From: Saccharibacillus brassicae
GTDB taxonomy: Bacteria > Bacillota > Bacilli > Paenibacillales > Paenibacillaceae
DNA: 64,000 nucleotides
Direction: 5' to 3'
Assembly (NCBI RefSeq): GCF_006542275.1
Contig: NZ_CP041217.1
Span: 4,280,501 to 4,344,500 of the forward strand
The notes beneath the pieces were generated by a model that had not been told where the DNA came from, ran no database searches, and saw only the letters and a program-made list of their open reading frames with translations. The translations under genes were made by a program, and so were the position numbers. Shown piece by piece: positions 36,974 through 44,026 of this stretch; the first letter of the stretch is position 1, and every line of letters starts with the position of its first letter.

Positions 36974-37210
36974 CTACAGCGCCGTGCGCAGCCGTTCCAT
37001 ATACGTCTCGATTTCTTTGCAGGTGCGGTACACTTTGGCTTTGGGAAAAAGCTTCAGCAGATTCAGCGCGTTCTCCAGTTCGGCGTAGAGCTGATGCGGC
37101 GAGACGGCCGGGAGGACGGAGCGATCGAGGATGCCGCCGGCCTGGCGGATCTCGGAGAACGAATCGATCGGGGATTTGCGGCGAAGCGAATTTTTCCAAA
37201 ATAAGTTCAC
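36974..37210 (-). CDS. Small hypothetical protein
   Basis: A 78-residue frame starting with GTG at 37210, chosen because AAAAGGAG precedes it by eight to nine bases. The product is basic at the N-terminus (FWKNSLRRKSP) and helical after residue 35 (HQLYAELENALNLLKLFPKAKVYRTCKEIETYMERLRTAL). I recognise no family. The good ribosome site, the correct orientation toward a bidirectional terminator and the amphipathic composition support a real gene. Confidence 0.6.
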   Translation of the reverse strand: MNLFWKNSLRRKSPIDSFSEIRQAGGILDRSVLPAVSPHQLYAELENALNLLKLFPKAKVYRTCKEIETYMERLRTAL

Positions 37211-37398
37211 TTTTATTCTCCTTTTCTGTCTGGGCATTCATGCGGGGACGGCGAATCGGGTACGCATCATTTGGGCTTGTGGACCTATATTAACGCAGGA
37301 TTCCGGAATTTACATTAGAAAAGATAGAGATCACGCCATATTTTTCCACAAACATGCAGATTATGCCCGGGCATCGCTCGCCCAAACCGCCGCGAGTC

Positions 37399-37407
37399 TG
37401 CTATACT
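37399..37407 (+). promoter_or_regulatory. Extended -10 promoter for the Ntn-like gene
   Basis: TGCTATACT carries the TGn extension and a good -10; no -35 hexamer is visible at 17 bases. It would give a leader of about 210 bases. Confidence 0.5.
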
Positions 37408-37485
37408 GAAAAAGCTGACGTTTTCTTTTAAATTTGCGAGGCCGGCAGGAATAAGCTTGCTTGTCCCCGAATTAGTTGGCTTACG

Positions 37486-37598
37486 GCGTGTACGCAAATT
37501 GCGCATGGCGCGGTGTTCGATCCCGCCCGGCGGGAAGGTCCCGCAGCGGCCGCCGCCGCTTTTGCCTGCACCGCTGCATGAGCCATTTGCGTACGCGC
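37486..37598 (+). ncRNA. Candidate structured 5' leader RNA (long imperfect hairpin)
   Basis: The left arm (37486-37513, starting GCGTGTACGCAAAT) pairs with the right arm (37571-37598, ending ATTTGCGTACGCGC) over 28 positions with about four mismatches. The 57-base apical part has further GC-rich hairpins (TCCCGC/GCGGGA near 37520-37536). The right arm ends ten bases before AAGGAGG of the downstream gene. It matches no riboswitch or T-box that I know. A mobile inverted-repeat remnant is an alternative. Confidence 0.45.
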
Positions 37599-37623
37599 TT
37601 TTAAAGAAGGAGGAATATAGACA

Positions 37624-38193
37624 ATGAGCTTCATTTCCGTAATCGCAAAAGAGAATTTTATAACCGTAATGAGCGACAACGGCGCCAACGGTTCGGAACA
37701 TACGCCGCAGCCGGAAGAGCATGTGGTGAAAGTGGGCGAACGCGAATTCGTGGCGACCGCCGGCGGAGACCGCGAAGCGCGCGAGACGATCGCGAAGCAC
37801 ATATCGGGGCTGCTTGAAGAAGGCACGCCGTACGATCGCATTCTCGTGATTCTCCAGATGACGCTTGCCGTATTTTCCGAAAAAGGCAAGTCGGTCATGA
37901 CCGCGTTCGGCGGCGTCAACCGCGAGGGAGAGATCGAAGTGTGCACGTACGATCCGAACAGCCACGCGGAACGTCATCTGAAGCCCCGCGGCAGCGAGAT
38001 CGCTTACTTCTTCCTGGCGGAAGGAGCGGGCAAGTACGGCAATCTGTACGAACTGCTCCAGAGCTACTGGAAAGAGACGGGCACCGATACGCCGAGCGTT
38101 ATGATCCAGTCCCAGAAGCTGCTGCATCGCTATGTCGCTTCGAAGGACGAAGATGTCAGCGCGTCGACGGTCAAGCTCGTGCTGAAGAAGTAA
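37624..38193 (+). CDS. Hypothetical protein, probable Ntn-hydrolase (proteasome-like) fold
   Basis: 189 residues. The opening SFISVIAKENFITVMSDNG, then EFVATAGGDREARETIAKHI, a long helix (YDRILVILQMTLAVF) and FGGVNREGEIEVCTYDPNSH follow the strand-helix order of proteasome beta/HslV-like Ntn folds (two strands with a turn S/D, helix, sheet). The catalytic N-terminal Thr is missing: Ser2 would become N-terminal only after Met removal. This assignment is by pattern only. ATG at 37624 follows AAGGAGGAATATAG. It stands alone behind a highly structured leader. Confidence 0.6.
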   Translation: MSFISVIAKENFITVMSDNGANGSEHTPQPEEHVVKVGEREFVATAGGDREARETIAKHISGLLEEGTPYDRILVILQMTLAVFSEKGKSVMTAFGGVNREGEIEVCTYDPNSHAERHLKPRGSEIAYFFLAEGAGKYGNLYELLQSYWKETGTDTPSVMIQSQKLLHRYVASKDEDVSASTVKLVLKK

Positions 38194-38198
38194 CGTAC

Positions 38199-38236
38199 AA
38201 AAAACACGTACCGCCTTGGGCGGATACGTGTTTTTT
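38199..38236. terminator. Bidirectional terminator between the Ntn-like gene and the HD-GYP gene
   Basis: AAAAAACACGTA and TACGTGTTTTTT plus inner CCGCC/GGCGG; T-runs on both strands. Confidence 0.92.
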
Positions 38237-38322
38237 GTGCTGCGAAACGCTGCAAACCTGAGATATCCGACCGCAAGGGGATTGGGCGACCGCCCATAAG
38301 AAAAGGGAGGTCCGCGCCGGGA

Positions 38323-39378
38323 TCAACCCGCGTTGTCGGAAAATACTTCTTCGATATCGAGTTCGCGTTCGGTCGACAGGTCGACGAAACGATCGCTGAC
38401 GCGAACGAGCGGACGGAAGAAATCGGTCGGATGGTTCATGACGATATAGCCGTATTCGCCGTTCGTGAGCCGGACTTTTTTGTTAATAAAATAAGGCAGC
38501 ATATTGCGGATAAACGTATGCGTCGGTTCGGGCGCCAACTGTCCGAAACTGAGCCTATGAAGTTCTTTGAGTACGTTGATCAGTTCCTGCTTGTCCTGAT
38601 ACACCCGATTGCTCGTCATGGCGCTGTAGACGTCCGCCACCGCGATGATCGCCGACCACGGATGCATCTCGTCCGCTTTGATCCCGTGCGGGTACCCGCT
38701 GCCGTCTCCGCGTTCGTGGTGCTGCAGCGCCGCGGTCGCCGCGTCGGTGTCGCCGAGCGAGTTGCGGATAATCTCGTACCCGTTGACGGTATGCATTTTT
38801 ACGATTTCGTATTCTTCTTTGGTCAAACGGCCGGGCTTGTTGAGAATCTCGCCGGGAATGGTCGATTTGCCGATATCGTGCAGATAACCCGCCTGGCAAA
38901 TCGCGGAAGCCTGATCATGCGGATAACCGAGCCAGAGGGAGAGGTAGTAAGACAGCATGCCGACCTGCATCGAGTGGACGTACGTGTAGTTGGCGTCCCG
39001 GTTGAGCAGCAGGAGCAGGGCGACGGCGTCTTTCTGGGAAGCGAGTACGTTGAACAGAGGCTGCATGATGTCTTCGACGAGCGCGCTGTCGAAGCGGCCG
39101 GTCGTCATCGAATCGTGAAACAGCGACTCGAACAGGAGCACCGCGTCGTCGAACGTCGATTTGATTTCGGGGAAGAAAAACGCTGCCGTTCCTGCGTTGG
39201 CATAAGGGTCTTCCTCATTGGGGTGAACTTCGACGTAGTCGATGCTGTGCTGCATCAGACGGGCGATTTCGGCATCGTACAGGGCGGTGCCTTTGGCGAG
39301 AATGTGTACGCCGTGTCGATTGAACGTATCGGCGATCAGGCGGTCGCCGTTTTTGAGGTCGGTTACATGAACTTTCAA
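38323..39378 (-). CDS. HD-GYP domain protein, predicted c-di-GMP phosphodiesterase
   Basis: 351 residues. An N-terminal beta domain (1-60; VTDLKNGDRLIADTFNRHG) is followed by the HD-GYP domain (about 110-300): YVHSMQVG, HDIGK and HHERGDGSGYPHG, so both the HD metal site and the GYP loop are intact. The final 55 residues form a small beta unit (KVRLTNGEYGYIVMNHP). The start is TTG at 39378: AAAGGAG lies about nine bases upstream and homology begins at KVHVTDL. A sigma-D-like -10 stands 250 bases upstream, and the long leader is structured. A second HD-GYP gene with the same layout lies at 41604. Confidence 0.9.
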   Translation of the reverse strand: MKVHVTDLKNGDRLIADTFNRHGVHILAKGTALYDAEIARLMQHSIDYVEVHPNEEDPYANAGTAAFFFPEIKSTFDDAVLLFESLFHDSMTTGRFDSALVEDIMQPLFNVLASQKDAVALLLLLNRDANYTYVHSMQVGMLSYYLSLWLGYPHDQASAICQAGYLHDIGKSTIPGEILNKPGRLTKEEYEIVKMHTVNGYEIIRNSLGDTDAATAALQHHERGDGSGYPHGIKADEMHPWSAIIAVADVYSAMTSNRVYQDKQELINVLKELHRLSFGQLAPEPTHTFIRNMLPYFINKKVRLTNGEYGYIVMNHPTDFFRPLVRVSDRFVDLSTERELDIEEVFSDNAG

Positions 39379-39418
39379 AGCGATTTCTCCTTTCTGTAAC
39401 GAGCGAATGCGGTGGGGT

Positions 39419-39475
39419 GGAGAACGGGCGAGGATGCCGGGCGGCATCCCTTTCCGAACGGCTGCGCCGTTCTCC
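39419..39475 (-). other. Mutually exclusive stems in the HD-GYP leader
   Basis: GGAGAACGG (39419-39427) pairs with CCGTTCTCC (39467-39475), nine bases, enclosing a stable GGATGCC/GGCATCC hairpin (39432-39449). The right arm can instead pair locally (GAACGGC/GCCGTTC, 39456-39472). The two states cannot coexist. They lie 40-100 bases before the TTG start of the HD-GYP gene. Confidence 0.45.
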
Positions 39476-39627
39476 GGATCTGTGTTTCTGCGAATGGGTA
39501 AAAGTAGGTTCCTGGATCGCTTCGCCTGAGTAGACTCCCGCGCCGACCGCTCCAAGTAGAAAGACCGGCGCGAGATGGAGAATGTCTTCGGTTCGGGTCC
39601 AAAACGTGCAGAGGCTGTGTAACTCGT

Positions 39628-39652
39628 ATATCGGCACAATTCAACTCATTTG
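39628..39652 (-). promoter_or_regulatory. Candidate sigma-D-type promoter of the HD-GYP gene
   Basis: On the reverse strand GCCGATAT (39635-39628) is a perfect match to the sigma-D (motility) -10. CAAA elements lie 13 (39652-39649) and 17 (39656-39653) bases upstream instead of the usual TAAA at 15, so the -35 is imperfect. Confidence 0.4.
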
Positions 39653-39831
39653 TTTGGGACTTTAGACTTGAAGCAAAGATGAGATTGACCCTATCAATAT
39701 ATCATATCTTGTCACCGAATTGGAGTAAAATGTACCAGTCAATTATCTCATACAAGTGCAGAATATCCTTATTTTTCATCCTGCTTGATAAAAAATGTGC
39801 AGAAATTTTACGGTTGTCGAATTGCTTATTC

Positions 39832-39860
39832 TTTTCGGGGAGCCGGAGGCATGTTAAAAT
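39832..39860 (+). promoter_or_regulatory. Possible nucleotidase gene promoter
   Basis: TTTTCG (39832-39837), 17-base spacer and TAAAAT (39855-39860) with a TGT extension. The -35 is weak. Confidence 0.4.
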
Positions 39861-40053
39861 ACTTGCATAGACCGCAGACCGGTCCGGCACGGACGGTCCG
39901 GCATCCGGTTTGGCATTCGAAATTCCACTTGTGCGTTCAGAGGGACGGCTATATGATTGAAGATCGACTCGAACCGCGTTGGCGGCGATAAAGCTCCGGC
40001 AAGTTCGGCTGCCGCCGTCTGCGCGATGCAAGGTCCGAAGGAGGACGGCCTCG

Positions 40054-41487
40054 ATGGGCTCAAAGACGGAAAAGCGAGAGACGCTGACGATTTTGCATAC
40101 CAACGACCTGCACAGCCACTTTGAGCAGATGGGCCGAATCGCCGCTTATATCGCTGCGGAAAAAGCGCAGGGGAAGCCGGTATGCACGCTTGACGTAGGC
40201 GACCATATGGATCGAATGGCGATCGAGACGGAAGGCAGTCTCGGAGCGGCCAATGTCGATATTTTGAATCGTTCGGGCTATGATGCCGTGACGATCGGCA
40301 ATAACGAAGGATTGACCTTTACGCCGGAGCGGCTCGGGGACGTGTACGCTTCGCTGAATTGTCCGGTCGTGTGCGGCAACGTGCGCATGGCGGACGGCTC
40401 TTTGCCGGCTTGGCTGCGCGAGAGCGCGGTGATCGAGGCCGGGGGATTCCGGGTCGGCGTGCTGGGCTTGACGGCGCCGTTCTCGGATTTTTACCGGCTG
40501 CTCGGCGTCGACGTGTCCGATCCGTTCGCCGGGCTTCAGGGGCGGGTGGACGAGCTGCGCGCCCGCGCGGACGTCGTCGTGCTGCTGTCGCATCTGGGGC
40601 TTGCGTCGGATGAACGGATTGCCGGCATGACGGAAGGGCTCGACCTTATTCTGGGCGGGCATACGCATCATCTGCTGGCGGAGCCGATCGATATCGGCGG
40701 AACCGTCGTCTGCGCGGCGGGCAAGTTCGGCGGCCATATCGGGCGTATCGTGATCGCGCGCGATGCACAGTCCGGGCGGTGCGTCGTGGAGGAGGCGGGA
40801 CTCGTCGAACTCGCGGACGTCGAGCCCGACGCCCGTGTCGACGATGCGATCGCCTGGCACCACGAAGAAGCGGCGCGTCGCCTGCGGCAGGTCGCGGCCG
40901 TCTCCGAGCGCGAACTGCCGATCGATTACGAGCATGAATCCGAACTCGGCAATTTGCTTGCCCAGTCGGTTCGTCGCTTCGCCGGCGGGGAGTTCTCGCT
41001 GGTCAATTCCGGTCAGGTGCTCGGACCGCTGCCGGCGGGAGAGATCACCGAAGGGCTGCTGCACGCGCTGTGCCCATCGCCGATCAATCCGTGCGTCGTC
41101 ACGCTGCGCGGCAGCGATATTCTGCGCAGCCTCGAACAGTCGCTGCTGCCCGAATACGCAGGCAAGAAGCTGACGGGATTCGGATTCCGCGGCGAACGCC
41201 TCGGCGGGCTGTGCGCGGACGGCCTGACTGTCCGGTACGATCCCGAAGCGCCGGCCTATGCCCGGATCGTGGAGGCCCGGACGTCGGAACGGACGATCGA
41301 GCCGGACGGCGAATACCGGGTCGGCACGCTGGACATGTTCACGTTCGGCGCCGGGTACGAATCACTCAGCCGCGGAACGGACAAGACGTTTATTTTGCCC
41401 GAATTTCTGCGCGATCTGCTGCGGCTGGAACTCGGCCGCCCCGGGGCCGCTCTGGAAGCTTCCGCGGCCCGCTGGGTCCGCGTCTGA
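40054..41487 (+). CDS. Metallophosphatase/5'-nucleotidase, YunD-like
   Basis: 477-residue member of the UshA/CpdB class that hydrolyses nucleotide monophosphates or related phosphoesters with two metals. N-terminal calcineurin-like domain: ILHTNDLHSHFE (about 14-25), CTLDVGDHMDR, TIGNNEGL, VLLSHLG and LGGHTHH, so all metal ligands are present. The C-terminal 5'-nucleotidase domain (about 280-470) has ESELGNLLAQSV and SLVNSGQVLG. No signal peptide is present, unlike secreted UshA, which agrees with YunD. ATG at 40054 follows AAGGAGG; the longer frame from 39979 has no homology. Confidence 0.9.
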   Translation: MGSKTEKRETLTILHTNDLHSHFEQMGRIAAYIAAEKAQGKPVCTLDVGDHMDRMAIETEGSLGAANVDILNRSGYDAVTIGNNEGLTFTPERLGDVYASLNCPVVCGNVRMADGSLPAWLRESAVIEAGGFRVGVLGLTAPFSDFYRLLGVDVSDPFAGLQGRVDELRARADVVVLLSHLGLASDERIAGMTEGLDLILGGHTHHLLAEPIDIGGTVVCAAGKFGGHIGRIVIARDAQSGRCVVEEAGLVELADVEPDARVDDAIAWHHEEAARRLRQVAAVSERELPIDYEHESELGNLLAQSVRRFAGGEFSLVNSGQVLGPLPAGEITEGLLHALCPSPINPCVVTLRGSDILRSLEQSLLPEYAGKKLTGFGFRGERLGGLCADGLTVRYDPEAPAYARIVEARTSERTIEPDGEYRVGTLDMFTFGAGYESLSRGTDKTFILPEFLRDLLRLELGRPGAALEASAARWVRV

Positions 41488-41603
41488 AAGTTCGGTTCGG
41501 CCCGTTTTTTTCGGTAAGGTTCAAAAATACCAATCGCCCTCGCCGACGCGAACGCAAATCGCACGATCCGGACGACGAGACGGCTTAAATGGAGTGGAAG
41601 TTT

Positions 41604-42683
41604 GTGCGCCTGCTGTCGATCGGACAAATACGGCCCGGCATGAAGCTGGGCAAACGCATTTATAATGAAGAGGGCCTCACGCTGCTGGCCGAAGGGGCGG
41701 AACTGACCGTCTCGATCATTCGCCGGCTGGAACGGCTCGGCATCGATATCCTGTATATCCGGGACGAGGTGACCGACGATATCGTGCTGCCGGAGATGGT
41801 CGCCGACGAGACGCGCCGCGAAGCCGTCAAGCAGATCCGCACGGTCTATCGCAGCATGATGAACGATAAGATGGGGCGTATGTCCTATCCGCATCTCGGT
41901 TACAGTTTTCGCAAAATGACCGAAAGCATTCTGGACGATCTCGGTTCGCGGGAAGACGTGCTGATCATGCTCGGCGATATCCATACGACGGATCATTATT
42001 TATACACCCATTCGTTTAACGTCTGTCTCTACACGCTGACGCTCGGCATGGCTGCCGGGCATTCGCGGGAAGACCTGTTTACGCTTGGCATGGGCTCGAT
42101 CCTGCACGATATCGGCAAAACGCGAATTTCGCCGAAAGTGCTGCTCAAGCCCGGCCGGTTGACCGACGAAGAATTCGCGGAGATGAAGCGGCATACGGAA
42201 CTGGGCTTCGCCCTGCTCAAAGACGAGCCTTTCGTTCCGCTGCTCGCCGCGCACTGCGCGTTCCAGCACCACGAGCGGCTGGACGGCAGCGGCTATCCCC
42301 GCGGCATCCGCGACGGCGAGATCCACGATTTTGCCAAATGGATCGCCATCACGGATTCGTACGACGCCATGACGACCAATCGCGTCTACCGCCGGGGCAT
42401 GCTGCCGCACGAAGCGGTGGATATCCTGTACAGCGGGTCCTGCACCCAATACGACCAGCGCAAGCTGGAAGTGTTCCGCGACAAGGTCGCGCTGTATCCG
42501 GTCGGCCTGACCGTCAGGCTCAGCACCGGGCAGACGGGCGTCGTGACGAGCGTGCCGCCGAAGACGCCGAACCGGCCGATCGTGCGGGTGATCGAAGACG
42601 AAGAAGGCGCGAGCGTGCAGCCGTACGAAGTCGACCTGTCGCGCCATCTGTCGATCATGGTCAGCCGAATCGCGGAAAATTAA
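41604..42683 (+). CDS. HD-GYP domain protein, predicted c-di-GMP phosphodiesterase
   Basis: 359 residues with the same three-part layout as the reverse HD-GYP gene: N-terminal beta domain (RLLSIGQIRPGMKLGKRIYNEEG), HD-GYP core (YTHSFNVC, HDIGK, HHERLDGSGYPRG; about 125-305) and a C-terminal beta unit (VRLSTGQTGVVTSVPP). All catalytic residues are present. I prefer GTG at 41604: GGAG lies nine bases before it and family homology starts at RLLSIG; ATG at 41589 has no good ribosome site and would add five residues. It follows the nucleotidase gene by 116 bases without a visible terminator, so they may be co-transcribed. Confidence 0.88.
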   Translation: MRLLSIGQIRPGMKLGKRIYNEEGLTLLAEGAELTVSIIRRLERLGIDILYIRDEVTDDIVLPEMVADETRREAVKQIRTVYRSMMNDKMGRMSYPHLGYSFRKMTESILDDLGSREDVLIMLGDIHTTDHYLYTHSFNVCLYTLTLGMAAGHSREDLFTLGMGSILHDIGKTRISPKVLLKPGRLTDEEFAEMKRHTELGFALLKDEPFVPLLAAHCAFQHHERLDGSGYPRGIRDGEIHDFAKWIAITDSYDAMTTNRVYRRGMLPHEAVDILYSGSCTQYDQRKLEVFRDKVALYPVGLTVRLSTGQTGVVTSVPPKTPNRPIVRVIEDEEGASVQPYEVDLSRHLSIMVSRIAEN

Positions 42684-42750
42684 AAAAACCCGGCAGACGT
42701 CATAAAACGCGGCCGGAAGGTTAATAGAAGAAAGAACGCGCTTCATCCCT

Positions 42751-42784
42751 TTCGGGCCGCTTCGGCATCTGCCGGCGGCCCGAA
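42751..42784 (+). other. Strong hairpin in the leader of the radical SAM gene
   Basis: TTCGGGCCGC (42751-42760) and GCGGCCCGAA (42775-42784) are perfect complements, and the loop holds a second perfect stem (CGGCA/TGCCG). It is followed at once by GGAGG, but the start codon is 29 bases further on, and there is no T-run, so it is not a terminator. Confidence 0.6.
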
Positions 42785-42813
42785 GGAGGTTCTTAATAAT
42801 AAAGGTGGTCAAC

Positions 42814-43950
42814 ATGACAGTAATCAATAACGGCGGTTCCACACTTCGCGATTTGTCTCCGAGCTACGATCCTTGGGATCCGATCCGCTCGCTGCGCAAA
42901 CACGGAAGGCACCGCTTGACCAGCGTGGAAATGACGGTCACCAACCTGTGCAACATGCGCTGCGAGCACTGCGCCGTAGGCGATACGCTCGTATTGAACG
43001 AACCGGACATGATCCCGCTGGATTTGATGCTCCGCCGTCTGGACGAGGTGGAACATCTGGAGACGATCAGCATCACGGGCGGAGAACCTTCTTTTCGCCG
43101 GCAGACCGTCGATAACGTCATCGTGCCGCTGCTGCGCTACGCGCGGGAACGGGGCATCCGTTCGCAGATCAATTCGAACCTGACGCTGGATCTGGAGCGC
43201 TACGAGAAGCTGCTGCCTTATCTGGACGTCATGCATATCTCGTTCAACTATACCGGTCCGGAAAATTTCCATCAGACCGGCTTCGCCAACAGCGGGCATC
43301 CTGTTCCTTATGCCGCGGCCGAAAAAATGTATACGCGCATGATCGACAACGCCAAAAGCCTCAGCCGGTCGGGCATGCTGATCTCGGCGGAGACGATGAT
43401 CAACTTCCGGACGCACGAACATCTGCCGCAGATGCACCGGACGATTCTGGAGATGGGCTGCCGCCGTCACGAAGTGCACCCGATGTATCCGTCGGCGTTC
43501 GCCGCCAATCTGCCGGTGCTGTCGCTCGACGAGATGCGGGTCGCGATCCACGATCTGCTGGATCATCGCGACGAGAACGTCTGGATGCTGTTCGGCACGC
43601 TGCCTTTCTTCGCCTGCGGCAGCACCGACGAAGAGCGCGCGCTGCTTCGCAGGCTGCATGCTTCCAAGAACGTTACGGTGCGCAACGACCCGGACGGACG
43701 CAGCCGCGTCAACGTCAATATGTTCACGGGCGACGTGTTCGTAACGGACTTTGCCGCCATTCCTTCGTTCGGCAGCGTGTACCGCGACAATCTCGATTCC
43801 ATTTTCGAAGAATGGACGACGAACCATCCGCTGAACCGCACGGTCGACTGCCACTGCGACGCGGCCAGCTGCTGCGGGCCGAACCTGCTCGTGGCCGACA
43901 TGTACTACAAGGGCGTCGACTTCAAGTCGCGCCGCGCGATTATGGATTGA
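42814..43950 (+). CDS. yfkAB: Radical SAM protein of the YfkAB type (CxCxxxxC motif)
   Basis: 378-residue radical SAM enzyme. The SAM-cluster motif is C46-x3-C50-x2-C53 (LCNMRCEHC), followed by the GGEP motif (SITGGEPSF). At the C-terminus C346-x-C348-x4-C353 (CHCDAASC), plus C354, is the hallmark of the YfkAB family. Here the gene is a single intact frame. The reaction is unknown; the second cysteine set suggests an auxiliary cluster. ATG at 42814 has AAGGTGG six bases upstream; a more perfect GGAGG at 42785 is 24 bases away. The Suf operon could supply its clusters. Confidence 0.9.
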   Translation: MTVINNGGSTLRDLSPSYDPWDPIRSLRKHGRHRLTSVEMTVTNLCNMRCEHCAVGDTLVLNEPDMIPLDLMLRRLDEVEHLETISITGGEPSFRRQTVDNVIVPLLRYARERGIRSQINSNLTLDLERYEKLLPYLDVMHISFNYTGPENFHQTGFANSGHPVPYAAAEKMYTRMIDNAKSLSRSGMLISAETMINFRTHEHLPQMHRTILEMGCRRHEVHPMYPSAFAANLPVLSLDEMRVAIHDLLDHRDENVWMLFGTLPFFACGSTDEERALLRRLHASKNVTVRNDPDGRSRVNVNMFTGDVFVTDFAAIPSFGSVYRDNLDSIFEEWTTNHPLNRTVDCHCDAASCCGPNLLVADMYYKGVDFKSRRAIMD

Positions 43951-44026
43951 ACCGGCTGCAGGTCTGCGCCCGGGGCGCAAGCCCCGATAACGGACAGCCT
44001 GCGCCGAAGAAAAGAGGAGATTTCAT

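Larger units (their letters stand above)
37211..37623. other. Intergenic region between the small reverse gene and the Ntn-like gene
   Basis: 413 bases: an extended -10 promoter (37399-37407) and a long predicted leader with a 28-pair imperfect stem (37486-37598) ending just before the ribosome site. No gene seen. Confidence 0.7.
39379..40053. other. Divergent intergenic region between the HD-GYP gene and the nucleotidase gene
   Basis: 675 bases. The left 260 bases form the structured leader and candidate sigma-D promoter of the reverse HD-GYP gene. The middle (39640-39830) is AT-rich. A possible forward promoter lies at 39832-39860 and precedes a leader of about 190 bases. The small open frames here lack ribosome sites and gene-like composition; I see no gene. 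Confidence 0.6.

Noticed and set aside
36489..37088. An ATG with a perfect AGGAGGAG just upstream of the VOC gene opens a long frame overlapping it.
   Set aside because: After the first 20 residues the frame is an Arg/Ser-rich out-of-frame reading of the VOC gene. A short leader peptide remains possible but unsupported.
37510..37540. GTTCGATCCCGC resembles the T-arm of a tRNA.
   Set aside because: No acceptor, D or anticodon stems can be drawn around it; it lies in the loop region of a larger hairpin.
39679..39870. A 63-residue open frame in the AT-rich part of the divergent region.
   Set aside because: No ribosome site, no homology pattern, and the candidate nucleotidase promoter lies inside it.
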